From SIG644 sp045613985 (lineage in GTDB: Bacteria > Bacillota > Clostridia > Oscillospirales > CAG-272): a stretch of 64,000 nucleotides of DNA. The first letter of the stretch is position 1; every line of letters begins with the position of its first letter. Under the pieces are notes generated by a model. The model did not search any database and was not told the origin of the DNA. It saw only the letters and a list, made by a program, of their open reading frames with translations. Both the position numbers and the translations under genes were made by a program. The DNA is taken from positions 1 through 64,000 of the forward strand of contig JAZLCA010000054.1 in assembly GCA_045613985.1 (NCBI GenBank), given 5' to 3'. Shown piece after piece: positions 8,021 to 16,452 of this stretch.

Positions 8021-9097
8021 TTATACGGTAACAAATCGGTAAACCGTCGTATAGTCATATACTTCGCCGGGACGAAGCACAACGTCTGTGAATTTTTCGT
8101 GGTGCACACTGTCCGGCATTTTCTGTGTTTCCAAGCAAAGTGCCATTTGCTTTTGCTTAATGACGCCGCGCTTGAAGCGATTGCCATCGTCCACGAGGAA
8201 ATTTCCCGAATAGAACTGAACACAAGGCAGATCCGTATACAGTTCCATGCGACGGCCGCTGGCGGAATGCTCCAGATAGCCGCGGAGTGGAACAGAACCG
8301 TCTGTTGCTTCCCCGCTTGCAAAGTTGAAGCAGTGGTCGTAACCGCCTGCCAATTGCATATCGCGGCAACGCTCATCCGGCCAAAAATTCTGTCCGATCG
8401 TCTTAGGAGAACGGAAATCAAACGGCGTTCCCTCCACCGACGAACGAACACCGGTCGGGATCAATTTCTCGTCGGTTTGCAAATAGTCTGACGCATCAAG
8501 ACACAACACGTGATCCAATATCAGCCCGGAGTCATAGCCACCCAAATTAAAATAAGCGTGGTTGGTGAGATTGACGGGCGTGGCTTGATCGGTTGTCGCG
8601 CGATAATGAATTTTAAGCGCATTGTCTTCGGTCAAAGTATAGGTCACACAAACGTTCAATGTACCGGGATAACCCTCTTCTCCATCAGGAGAAATAAGAG
8701 ACAGTATAAGCTTTGGCTCATCTCCGTCCATGGGCGAAACCTCCCAGAAGCGACGGTCAAAGCCAATGCGGCCGCCGTGCAGATGATTGCCTTTGTCGTT
8801 CGGATACAGCGTGTAGGTCTTACCATCCAAATCAAAGGATGCACCTCCGATGCGGTTGCCGAAGCGACCGATCAAAGCTCCTACGTAACCATCGCTGGCC
8901 TCCAGTGCGCGTGCATCATCATATCCACACACCACATCAGCAAATTTCCCATCGCGATCGGGTACATGCATCTGCCAAATCACTCCGCCGAAATCCGAGA
9001 TCAGGACACGCATTCCGGAAGAATTAGTCAACCAATAACCTGTGACCTTGCGTTCATCCAACAGTGTACCAAGCGGTTGAATTTCAATGTTCTTCAT
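8021..9097 (-). CDS. galM: aldose 1-epimerase (mutarotase)
   Basis: 358 aa. Interconverts alpha and beta anomers of galactose or glucose, feeding the Leloir pathway. Motifs are GRFGNRIGGASF, NHLHGG, LTNHAYFNLGG (catalytic histidine) and MALCLETQ (catalytic glutamate). The start has GAGGAA nine bases upstream, within the end of galE, which stops two bases before this ATG. It is the last gene of the nahK-galE-galM operon. Confidence 0.95.
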   Translation of the reverse strand: MKNIEIQPLGTLLDERKVTGYWLTNSSGMRVLISDFGGVIWQMHVPDRDGKFADVVCGYDDARALEASDGYVGALIGRFGNRIGGASFDLDGKTYTLYPNDKGNHLHGGRIGFDRRFWEVSPMDGDEPKLILSLISPDGEEGYPGTLNVCVTYTLTEDNALKIHYRATTDQATPVNLTNHAYFNLGGYDSGLILDHVLCLDASDYLQTDEKLIPTGVRSSVEGTPFDFRSPKTIGQNFWPDERCRDMQLAGGYDHCFNFASGEATDGSVPLRGYLEHSASGRRMELYTDLPCVQFYSGNFLVDDGNRFKRGVIKQKQMALCLETQKMPDSVHHEKFTDVVLRPGEVYDYTTVYRFVTV

Positions 9098-9099
9098 AT

Positions 9100-10119
9100 T
9101 TATTCCTCGTCGGGATAGCCGTCAGGGTTTTGGGACTGCCAACGATGAGCATCGCGGCACATATCATCCAGATCAAATTCGGCCTTCCAGCCCAGCATCT
9201 TCTCGGCAAGCGAAGGATCTGCGTAGCACTCGTCAATATCGCCGGGACGGCGTTCAACGATCTGATAAGGAATGTTAAGACCGGTCACGCGCTCGTAAGC
9301 GTTAACCATGTCCAAAACGGAGTAGCCGTTACCGGTTCCTACGTTATAATATTCGACGCCCGTAACGGTTCTGGCACGATCCAAAGCTTTCAGATGGGCG
9401 CGGGCAAGGTCAACCACGTGAATATAGTCGCGCACACCCGTACCGTCGTGAGTAGCATAATCATCGCCAAACACGCGCAGATAAGGCAACTTGCCCTGGC
9501 CAACTTGGGTAATATAGGGGAACAGATTGTTGGGAATGCCCTTGGGATCCTCACCGATCAGACCGCTCTCGTGAGCACCGATGGGATTGAAATAGCGCAA
9601 GATAGAGACGCTGAACTCGGGATCTGCGGTGTGCAGATCCTTAAGAATGCGCTCGATCATCAGCTTGGTTTCACCGTAAGGATTGGTGGTCGACAAGGGG
9701 AAATTCTCGCGGATCGGCACGCTCTCCGGCTTGCCGTAGACAGTCGCAGAGGAGCTGAATACAATGCGCTTGGCACCATATTTCTGCAACATTTCACAAA
9801 GAATCAATGTACCCGTAATGTTATTATGATAGTAGCGCAGAGGCTGAGCGCAGGATTCTCCCACTGCCTTCAAACCTGCAAAATGGATGCAGCTTTCGAT
9901 ATCGTAGGTCTGGAACACCTTCTCCACTGCTTCGCGATCCAAAAGATCGACGCGGCACAGCGTAACTTCTTTGCCCGTGATGGTACGGATGCGATCCAAA
10001 ACGCAAGGCTTACTGTTGCAGAAATTATCCAGAATAACGATATCCTCGTTTGCGTTCAAAAACTCAACAGCGGTATGAGAGCCGATAAATCCGGCACCGC
10101 CCGTGATCAAAATTGCCAT
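9100..10119 (-). CDS. galE: UDP-glucose 4-epimerase
   Basis: 339 aa. Interconverts UDP-glucose and UDP-galactose, and in many enzymes also the N-acetylhexosamine forms. The N-terminal GGAGFIGSH binds NAD; SSSATVYG and the YGETK pair supply the catalytic serine, tyrosine and lysine. The start at 10119 (MAILITGG) has GGAGAAG just upstream; a longer frame reading back into nahK is rejected. It lies 19 bases after nahK and two bases before galM. With a hexosamine kinase upstream, it probably serves UDP-GalNAc/UDP-GlcNAc interconversion as well. Confidence 0.96.
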   Translation of the reverse strand: MAILITGGAGFIGSHTAVEFLNANEDIVILDNFCNSKPCVLDRIRTITGKEVTLCRVDLLDREAVEKVFQTYDIESCIHFAGLKAVGESCAQPLRYYHNNITGTLILCEMLQKYGAKRIVFSSSATVYGKPESVPIRENFPLSTTNPYGETKLMIERILKDLHTADPEFSVSILRYFNPIGAHESGLIGEDPKGIPNNLFPYITQVGQGKLPYLRVFGDDYATHDGTGVRDYIHVVDLARAHLKALDRARTVTGVEYYNVGTGNGYSVLDMVNAYERVTGLNIPYQIVERRPGDIDECYADPSLAEKMLGWKAEFDLDDMCRDAHRWQSQNPDGYPDEE

Positions 10120-10138
10120 ATTTCTTCTCCTTACAAAA

Positions 10139-11236
10139 TCAGATATAACTTTCAATGATCGCCTGCATCTGCGGCATTTTTTCTTCCATATCACGTACCA
10201 GCTTCATCTGATTGCGGGCACGGTCAAGGTTGTGCTTGGGATGCTTGATACGGAAGTAGGTATCACCATTCAGATAGTCGGTCAGGAAGCGAAGACCGCA
10301 CTCCAGCGTCATCATGTATGCGCCCATGGGAAGTGCCTTGACTTCATCCACCGTCAGGGAGCCATCAAGACCGCCGACAAAGCCTTTGGCAAACGCGGCG
10401 AATTTGTCAATATCCATGTTGACCAACGAAAGATCGGTCTCATCCTCGGCAGCCGTCGACGCGCCAAAGCGGATAGCATCGCCGAAATCTGCCAGCACGG
10501 AACCGGGCATGACGGTATCCAAGTCAAGAATACAAATGCCCTTGCCCGTCTCGTCATCGATCATAATATTGTTGAGCTTAGTATCATTGTGAGTAACGCG
10601 CAACGGAAAACGACCGTCACGAATGCCGTCCATGATAAAGCCTGCGTGTACCTTACGCTCGTTGAAAAAGGCAATTTCCTCTTCAACCTCTTGGCGACGG
10701 CCGACAACGTCCGCTGCAACGACCTGTTCGTAATACTCATAGCGTTTTACGGTATCGTGGAAAGCGGGGATGGTCTCCGTCAGTTGCGAGGCATCGAAAT
10801 CCGCAAGCTCGCGCTGGAATGCGCCGAATGCGCCGCCAACCTCACAAAACATCTCATCCGAAGTGGCTCTGTCATAGGTTCTGGCGTTCTCGATGGTCAA
10901 ATACATACGCCATACTTCATCTTCCATCGTAAGGTAGACGTTTCCTTGCTTGGTAGGGATCAGCTGCAGGGCCTCGCGGTCCGCATCTCTTCCTCTCTCC
11001 ACCAACTTCTTCTGCAAATGGCGAGTTACCAACGAGATATTATTCATCAAGCCAGCAGTGTTCTTAAAGATGACTGTATTAACTTTTTGCAAAATATAAG
11101 AGCGCGGCGCATCCGTAACCAGATGATACGTACGGTTAATATGTCCTGTCGTAATTTCTTCCACTCGAACAATGTTTTCGGTGATACTAAATTGCTTTGT
11201 GATTTCAAGAATGTAACTTTGCAAGGCGTTATCCAT
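10139..11236 (-). CDS. nahK: N-acetylhexosamine 1-kinase, NahK-like (APH-fold phosphotransferase)
   Basis: 365 aa. NahK phosphorylates GlcNAc or GalNAc at the anomeric carbon, in the lacto-N-biose/galacto-N-biose pathway of bifidobacteria. The resemblance runs over the whole length: FDASQLTETIPAFHDT (146-161), the catalytic VTHNDTKLNN (214-223), the metal-binding LDLDTVMPGS (237-246), FGDAIRFGAS (251-260) and ECGLRFLTDYLNGD near the C-terminus. GGAGG precedes the ATG by seven bases. Coupling to galE and galM supports a role in sugar-1-phosphate entry. No lacto-N-biose phosphorylase or uridylyltransferase is in the window. Confidence 0.88.
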   Translation of the reverse strand: MDNALQSYILEITKQFSITENIVRVEEITTGHINRTYHLVTDAPRSYILQKVNTVIFKNTAGLMNNISLVTRHLQKKLVERGRDADREALQLIPTKQGNVYLTMEDEVWRMYLTIENARTYDRATSDEMFCEVGGAFGAFQRELADFDASQLTETIPAFHDTVKRYEYYEQVVAADVVGRRQEVEEEIAFFNERKVHAGFIMDGIRDGRFPLRVTHNDTKLNNIMIDDETGKGICILDLDTVMPGSVLADFGDAIRFGASTAAEDETDLSLVNMDIDKFAAFAKGFVGGLDGSLTVDEVKALPMGAYMMTLECGLRFLTDYLNGDTYFRIKHPKHNLDRARNQMKLVRDMEEKMPQMQAIIESYI

Positions 11237-11252
11237 TTGTTTCCTCCATGTG

Positions 11253-11267
11253 ATGCCATGTTGGCAT
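11253..11267. promoter_or_regulatory. inverted repeat in the nahK leader, possible operator
   Basis: Perfect arms ATGCCA and TGGCAT around TGT, between the predicted promoter and the nahK ribosome binding site. It could bind a sugar-responsive repressor, but no candidate regulator gene is adjacent in this operon. Confidence 0.4.
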
Positions 11268-11281
11268 AAATACTACCATAT

Positions 11282-11310
11282 ATATTAGCACAATACGGAA
11301 CAAAAATCAA
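11282..11310 (-). promoter_or_regulatory. promoter of nahK-galE-galM
   Basis: TTGATT (11305-11310), 17-base spacer, TAATAT (11282-11287) on the minus strand, 46 bases from the nahK start. Confidence 0.5.
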
Positions 11311-11359
11311 GACATCCTTCCATTTTTGATTATCGTTTTCTTTATTTTCTATATAACTA

Positions 11360-11388
11360 TTGACAATACTTCCGATTTGTGATATAAT
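11360..11388 (+). promoter_or_regulatory. consensus promoter of the Crp/Fnr-ABC transporter operon
   Basis: TTGACA (11360-11365), 17-base spacer, TATAAT (11383-11388): a perfect consensus. The palindromic operator follows directly. Confidence 0.85.
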
Positions 11389-11389
11389 C

Positions 11390-11411
11390 ATGTGTCTCAA
11401 ATGAGACACAT
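11390..11411. promoter_or_regulatory. 22-bp palindromic operator over the transcription start
   Basis: Perfect 10-bp arms ATGTGTCTCA and TGAGACACAT separated by AA, starting two bases after the -10 hexamer. Its placement over the expected start site predicts repression, most simply autorepression by the Crp/Fnr protein encoded 13 bases further on. The same sequence could form an RNA hairpin next to the GGAGG. Confidence 0.75.
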
Positions 11412-11423
11412 TTGGAGGGACGA

Positions 11424-12101
11424 ATGGAAAAAGAAGTGAACATCGCAGCTTTGAGAAAATTTCATCTTTGGGCTTCCTTGCCGGATGAGTTATGGCAAAT
11501 ACTAACAAGCAAGATGCTATGGAGATCCTTCAGTGCAGGGGATACCGTGTTCCCTTCCGACGATACTGAACAGTGCCTTTGCGTGCTGTGGAGCGGTCGG
11601 GCGCGCGTTTATTCCAAGTCTTCCACACCGGCGCATTCTTCGCTTTTGCGCACCATGGAAACAGGAGCAATTTTCGGCGTACATTGCATTTTCAATTCGG
11701 ATATTCCGCCGCAAAGTTCCATCATTGCCCAAGGCCCCTGTCGCGTAGCATTGGTCCCCGCTGAAGTATGGGAAAAAATATTGATTTCTCACAGCCCAAC
11801 CATGGCCCATTACGTGTCTTTTCTCACCCAACGAATCGAATTTCTCAATCGCAAGGTGCAATACCTGACGGCAGGAAGCGCCGAACGACGGCTTTCCTTA
11901 TATTTATTATCCCAGATCCCAGAGGATGATGTCCCGCATCGTTTGGATGTCTCTGCCGTGTCCCTGGCAGATCTTTTGGATCTCGGGCGCGCCTCTTTGT
12001 ATCGCGCGCTGGACAAATTGACCGCTGACGGTTTTCTGATCCGTGACGGTCACACGTATACTCTGCATAACCGAGAGGCTATGCTCTTGTATTATTCTTA
12101 A
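11424..12101 (+). CDS. Crp/Fnr family transcriptional regulator
   Basis: 225 aa. An N-terminal cyclic-nucleotide-binding-like beta-roll (about residues 15-130) is followed by a long dimerisation helix and a C-terminal winged helix with the recognition segment VSLADLLDLGRASLYRALDKL (about 178-198). No cysteine cluster for an iron-sulfur centre is seen, so oxygen sensing of the FNR type is unlikely. GGAGG lies six bases before the ATG; a TTG at 11412 is rejected. It is the first gene of the operon with the ABC importer and probably controls it through the palindrome at 11390-11411. Confidence 0.9.
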   Translation: MEKEVNIAALRKFHLWASLPDELWQILTSKMLWRSFSAGDTVFPSDDTEQCLCVLWSGRARVYSKSSTPAHSSLLRTMETGAIFGVHCIFNSDIPPQSSIIAQGPCRVALVPAEVWEKILISHSPTMAHYVSFLTQRIEFLNRKVQYLTAGSAERRLSLYLLSQIPEDDVPHRLDVSAVSLADLLDLGRASLYRALDKLTADGFLIRDGHTYTLHNREAMLLYYS

Positions 12102-12166
12102 TTCCTACGACCGTTGTCTTCAACTGTCGCTCGAATATATCTACTTTGAAAGGTTGGAAATCTATC

Positions 12167-13225
12167 ATGAAAAAATCGACTCTTTTTGTACGTATCTTCG
12201 CTCTTTTGATGGCGTTAAGCATGATCTTCGTCTTAGCTGCTTGCTCTCCCAAAGATGAGCAACCACCCTTGGATAATGATAATGATAATGACAATGCAGA
12301 TGCTCTTGATACCAATTTGCAAATCAACGTGACCGTTCTCAGCGGCACAACAGGCTTTAGCATGGCCCCTTTGATGCAGAACAAAGCTGACGGCAAAGCA
12401 ACGCTCAATTACAATTTCAAGGTGGAGTCGGATGCTTCCGTCGTCAACGCGGCTCTGATCAACGGCACCGTCGATATCGCCGCCCTTCCCACCAACGCCG
12501 CCAGTGTTGTCTATAATAAGACCAACGGTGCAATCCAAATTTTGACCGTCAACACCCTGGGTGTTCTGTATCTGTTGGATAACGGCAACAATATTACCTC
12601 TTTTGAGGATCTGCGCGGAAAGACCGTTGCGGCTCCCGCACAGAATCCCACCTTCATCTTCCAATATCTGTGTGAGCAAAACGGCTTGAAGGTCGGAAAA
12701 GTCGGAGACACCGACGCTGACGTCATCATTGACAACGGCTATACCAGTCCCGCAGAATTGCAGGCAAACGTCGCCGCAGGTAACGTCACGTTAGCAGTAC
12801 TTCCCGAGCCTCTGGTGACCATCGTAAAAAGCTCCAACGCTGACGTCAAGGTAGCCATGGATCTGACCGCAGAATGGAACAAGGTATCTCCCGAAAACTC
12901 GCTTGTACAAGGCTGTATCGTCGTCCGTCGCGAATTTGCTGAACAGCATCCTGCCGAAGTTGCCGCCTTTTTGAAAGAATACGAAGCCTCGGTCAACTTC
13001 CTTATGAACAACGTTAACGAGGCTGCAGAAATGGTAGCCGCCCAGGGTATTTTTGCCAAGGCAGCCATCGCCGCCAAGGCCATTCCCAACTGCAATATTT
13101 GTTACATGACGGGCGAAGAAATGAAAACCGCCATGTCGAACTTCTTGTCTATCATGTTGCAGGTTCAGGCAACCTCCATTGGTGGCAAATTGCCCGGTGA
13201 CGATTTTTATTACGGTATAAAATGA
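12167..13225 (+). CDS. ABC transporter substrate-binding lipoprotein, SsuA/NMT1-like
   Basis: 352 aa. A signal peptide with lipobox VLAAC is followed by an acidic DN-rich linker encoded by a GATAAT hexanucleotide repeat at 12272-12295. The core is a type II periplasmic-binding fold: LSGTTGFSMAPLM at the N-terminus, INGTVDIAALPTN, then RGKTVAAP and a lid-type middle domain. Partner permease and ATPase follow with overlapping ends. The ligand is not readable from sequence; sulfonates, nitrate, taurine or pyrimidine precursors are transported by relatives. Confidence 0.88.
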   Translation: MKKSTLFVRIFALLMALSMIFVLAACSPKDEQPPLDNDNDNDNADALDTNLQINVTVLSGTTGFSMAPLMQNKADGKATLNYNFKVESDASVVNAALINGTVDIAALPTNAASVVYNKTNGAIQILTVNTLGVLYLLDNGNNITSFEDLRGKTVAAPAQNPTFIFQYLCEQNGLKVGKVGDTDADVIIDNGYTSPAELQANVAAGNVTLAVLPEPLVTIVKSSNADVKVAMDLTAEWNKVSPENSLVQGCIVVRREFAEQHPAEVAAFLKEYEASVNFLMNNVNEAAEMVAAQGIFAKAAIAAKAIPNCNICYMTGEEMKTAMSNFLSIMLQVQATSIGGKLPGDDFYYGIK

Positions 13226-14034
13226 AACCGAACTCACTTTACCGTCGTGTGTTCCATACCGGTGTCGGCAAAGCCGTGGCAATCGTTTGCTCCGTTGTGC
13301 TTTGGATTTCGATCTGGCATCTTGCCTCCGTCCGCTTAGGAAAGCCCTTGCTTTTGCCGACACCCTTATCCGTAGCAAACCGTCTGGGTGAGCTGATGGG
13401 GACCGGCCCATTTTGGCGATATACCCTTCACTCACTATTTCGCGTGTTGGGTGGCATCGTCTCGGGCGTCATGGGAGCTTTGATCGTATCCGCCTTGACT
13501 GCCGCCAGCCGTCCCGCCGAGATATTGCTCACGCCCGTCATTACCGTCATCAAAAGCACGCCCGTGGCCTCCTTTATCATTTTGGCTATGTTGTGGATCG
13601 CTGATGATAAATTGCCCACGTTTATTTCATTTTTGATGGTCTTTCCGGTCGTATGGGCCAATTTGCATACGGCACTGAGATCCATTCCCGCGCCGTATCA
13701 CGATCTGGCTAAAATATACCGTTTACCGCTCCCGAGACGCATCCGCCGTATTTATGCCCCGAGCGCACTTCCCTATTTTCTGTCAGCCTGCCGCTCCTCG
13801 CTCGGTCTTGCTTGGAAAGCGGGCATCGCCGCCGAAGTGTTGGCTCTTCCAGCGCTTTCCATCGGAAAGCAACTCAATGAATCCAAACTCTACTTGGAAA
13901 CAACCGATCTGTTCGCCTGGACTATTGTCGTCATCTTTTTAAGTCTCTTCTTGGAAATGATTGCAAAATATGCCTTCCGTCGCTTACAAAAATCGACCGA
14001 TGAGGCAACCAACGCACGGGAGGTACAAATATGA
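13222..14034 (+). CDS. ABC transporter permease, SsuC-like
   Basis: 270 aa with about six membrane helices. The ATPase-coupling EAA-type loop region reads around IPAPYHDLAKIYRLPLPRR (residues 153-171), followed by SACRSSLGLAWKAGIAAEVL, typical of BPD_transp_1 permeases of the nitrate/sulfonate/taurine class. The ATG overlaps the stop of the binding-protein gene by four bases, and the 3' end overlaps the ATPase gene by four bases, so all three are translationally coupled. Confidence 0.92.
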   Translation: MKPNSLYRRVFHTGVGKAVAIVCSVVLWISIWHLASVRLGKPLLLPTPLSVANRLGELMGTGPFWRYTLHSLFRVLGGIVSGVMGALIVSALTAASRPAEILLTPVITVIKSTPVASFIILAMLWIADDKLPTFISFLMVFPVVWANLHTALRSIPAPYHDLAKIYRLPLPRRIRRIYAPSALPYFLSACRSSLGLAWKAGIAAEVLALPALSIGKQLNESKLYLETTDLFAWTIVVIFLSLFLEMIAKYAFRRLQKSTDEATNAREVQI

Positions 14035-14636
14035 TACAACTGCAAAACGTGTCACTTACCTACCCCAACGGCAAAACCGTCAAAACCGTGTTTGACGATC
14101 TTTCGCTTGAAATTCCCAGTGGCAAGACCACCGTCATCATGGGACCGTCGGGCTGCGGCAAAACCACGCTGCTACGCCTGATGTCCGGTCTGATCTCTCC
14201 AGCTTCGGGAAATGTTACGTGTGAAACGAAGGATATTTCCTATCTGTTTCAGGACACTGCTCTGCTCCCTTGGCTGACGGCAGCCGAGAACGTCAATCTG
14301 GTTTTGTCGGACACCGCAAAAACGCTTCCTACGGCCAAAGAATGGCTTGCGCGCGTGGGCTTAGCCGATGAGGCTGACACCTATCCCGCCTCTCTTTCGG
14401 GCGGTATGCGCCAGCGTGTGGCCCTGGCACGCGCGCTCTCAACGGATGCCGAGCTGTTGCTGTTGGACGAGCCTTTTCGTGGGTTGGACGAGCAACTGCA
14501 TACCGGGATGCGCGATCTGATTCATGGGTGCCGCCAAGGAAAAACGACGGTGATCGTGACGCACGACGCGCAGGATGCAGCAATCGGAGATTGCCGCATC
14601 GTCTTTGACGAAAACAGAAAAATCACAGCAGAATAA
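14031..14636 (+). CDS. ABC transporter ATP-binding protein, SsuB-like
   Basis: 201 aa, slightly short for the family. Walker A GPSGCGKTT (about 38-46), Q-loop YLFQDT, signature LSGGMRQR, Walker B ELLLLDEPF and the switch histidine in VIVTHDAQDA are all present, so it should be active. It powers the importer encoded directly upstream. The operon ends at the hairpin at 14642-14671. Confidence 0.95.
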   Translation: MIQLQNVSLTYPNGKTVKTVFDDLSLEIPSGKTTVIMGPSGCGKTTLLRLMSGLISPASGNVTCETKDISYLFQDTALLPWLTAAENVNLVLSDTAKTLPTAKEWLARVGLADEADTYPASLSGGMRQRVALARALSTDAELLLLDEPFRGLDEQLHTGMRDLIHGCRQGKTTVIVTHDAQDAAIGDCRIVFDENRKITAE

Positions 14637-14641
14637 ATGAA

Positions 14642-14671
14642 CCGCCGAGAGCGAAAATATGCTCTCGGCGG
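14642..14671. terminator. hairpin terminator, copy 1 of a duplicated 26-bp hairpin
   Basis: Stem CCGCCGAGAGC/GCTCTCGGCGG with loop GAAAATAT, followed by TGTTTCTT on the plus strand. It ends the ABC operon and may also stop the convergent ECF-sigma gene. The 26-bp core (14644-14669) is identical to 16455-16480. Confidence 0.8.
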
Positions 14672-14677
14672 TGTTTC

Positions 14678-16342
14678 TTATGAATTTTTAAGTATAATTG
14701 TTGTCAAAGCTTTTTTCTGTTCTTCTGTGGGAGGCGTTAACTTACCATTGTTCAGGAGAGTAACAATGCAGTGAAGCAAAAACCATCCGTCAGCGTGGAA
14801 AACAAACTGCAGTTCATATGCCTTTGCTTTGCGAAGATGGGTAGGTACAGAGTTCAAGACCGCCTCAACATAAGGAGCCTTTATATCTTCAAATAAATTC
14901 TTGTATTTTTCCTTGATCTTTTCGCCTATTTCAAGAAGCTTTGTTTGAATTTCTTTGTTTCTCAAAACGATGGCCTGCCATGCTGTTTTGAAGTGTCCGT
15001 CATAATCTCCCCAGGTTTTGATATATCCGCGTTCGGAAAGCCATGCGTAATCCTCCTTCGAAAGAAGATTTTCTTCCTCGTGCTCATACAGCGAGAGAAC
15101 ACGCTCTGCAACTTCATGTTCATATTGATTTACTCCGATGCGACGCCCCGACCACTCGGTATCGACCTTCCAAAGCATATGATCTACATTAGTGTCATAA
15201 TACGGTCCACACCAATCTCTCATGTAAACATAATCGTCCGGTAATTTCAAATCATCCGGCACAACCGCAGCGTGGGCAATATTATGCGCTCCGTCGGGGC
15301 GAATGGTAGCAACTTCTTCAAAGGTGATTGTACTATCCATCAGTTTTTCACCCGACATTGCGGCTATATACGGTATGAGCGACCACAAAAGGAAGTTTTT
15401 ATCTCTCAAGGGATTTTCTTTTGTGGAACCTTGAAGCATTTTATTGCAGAAAATATTTTCATCGTCCAAAACACCACTGCTCATTAGTTCCTCGTACAGC
15501 TCATTTGCAAATAATCCAGCCGCTTTTTTATACATTGCGTCCTGCATAGTCAAAAGCTCGGCTGTCGGCTCACTTATGATAAAATTAACGATATACTTAT
15601 CCACGTTTTGCTTCAGAAAACCGTATTCCTCCAAAAAGTCTACTTCGGTTTCCACATATACAGGTGAAACACCAAGGGCATCAGCAATCTCACTGACGGT
15701 TTTCGCTTCGTTACGCACGCAATAACAAATGTTCTGCGCCAAAGCGGAACGGAAAAATTCGTCAACCGATTTCGATCCGATAGAGCCGTCAATACCGTAT
15801 GTATGAAATTTAATAGGATTGAATTTCAACTCACTTGTTTTTCTCATAATATCCATACCTTTCTTCAATTCTTTTTTAGCTTCAAACAAGTGCCATTTAA
15901 CAGTGCCTAGAGGAATATCCAGCTCGTTTGCAATATCGGCTTGCTTACGGTTTTCAAAATAGTATGCAATCACGATTTTGCGTTGGAGCTTTGATAGATA
16001 TGCGATTTCGCTCTGCAATCTACGGATAGCATCGGCGTTGTCGTCGTCATCAAAAATAGAGTCGGGATCGGCAATGATCTCTGCTACCTCATCAATAGAT
16101 ACACCAATGACGCTTTTGGCTGAATTTCGGTAATAATTGCTGAGCGTATTATGTGCAATCGTCCAAATAAATTTGCTAACATCCCCGATATCGTCTTTGA
16201 TCAAAAGTGCGCGGAACGCCTTTAATACGATATCCTGCGATAGATCCTCCGCATCCTGCTCGTTTTTGCACCGTTTCAGCGCAAAACCGAATATGGGCTT
16301 TAGATATTCAGTTATAATTTTTTCGGCATCTTGTCTTGTCAC
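14678..16342 (-). CDS. ECF-type RNA polymerase sigma factor with a large C-terminal extension
   Basis: 554 aa, about three times the usual ECF length. Residues 1-165 are sigma region 2 (CKNEQDAEDLSQDIVLKAF, then FIWTIAHNTLSNYYR) and region 4 (LSKLQRKIVIAYYFENRKQADIANELDIPLGTVKWHLF). About 165-205 is a linker and 205-255 a second winged-helix segment (AKTVSEIADALGVSPVYVETEVDFLEEYGFL). The remaining 300 residues are soluble and mostly helical, rich in aromatic and acidic residues, with no recognised fold. No anti-sigma gene is adjacent, so the extension may sense or inhibit in cis. The start is a GTG with only a weak AGG upstream. The gene is AT-richer than its neighbours and lies between two identical terminator hairpins. 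Confidence 0.85.
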   Translation of the reverse strand: MTRQDAEKIITEYLKPIFGFALKRCKNEQDAEDLSQDIVLKAFRALLIKDDIGDVSKFIWTIAHNTLSNYYRNSAKSVIGVSIDEVAEIIADPDSIFDDDDNADAIRRLQSEIAYLSKLQRKIVIAYYFENRKQADIANELDIPLGTVKWHLFEAKKELKKGMDIMRKTSELKFNPIKFHTYGIDGSIGSKSVDEFFRSALAQNICYCVRNEAKTVSEIADALGVSPVYVETEVDFLEEYGFLKQNVDKYIVNFIISEPTAELLTMQDAMYKKAAGLFANELYEELMSSGVLDDENIFCNKMLQGSTKENPLRDKNFLLWSLIPYIAAMSGEKLMDSTITFEEVATIRPDGAHNIAHAAVVPDDLKLPDDYVYMRDWCGPYYDTNVDHMLWKVDTEWSGRRIGVNQYEHEVAERVLSLYEHEEENLLSKEDYAWLSERGYIKTWGDYDGHFKTAWQAIVLRNKEIQTKLLEIGEKIKEKYKNLFEDIKAPYVEAVLNSVPTHLRKAKAYELQFVFHADGWFLLHCIVTLLNNGKLTPPTEEQKKALTTIILKNS

Positions 16343-16415
16343 TTGTTTGTACCTCGTTGAAAGCTTTCACCCATATAGACACGGTTTTTGAAAAAGGTTG
16401 GAACTTTTCTAAATT

Positions 16416-16444
16416 ATTATATCATAAATTTGTGAATTAATCTA
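16416..16444 (-). promoter_or_regulatory. probable promoter of the ECF-sigma fusion gene
   Basis: TATAAT (16416-16421) on the minus strand with a poor -35 (TAGATT) 17 bases upstream. The 23 bases 16416-16438 match 423-445, the promoter of the left-edge gene, at 22 positions, which suggests a shared activator or recognition element. Confidence 0.5.
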
Positions 16445-16452
16445 TAATAAAA

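Noticed and set aside
9064..11269. Long plus-strand frames opposite galE and nahK
   Set aside because: They are mirror frames of strongly coding minus-strand genes with clear GalE and NahK motifs and lack ribosome binding sites. The same holds for long antisense frames opposite valS, Re-citrate synthase and polC.
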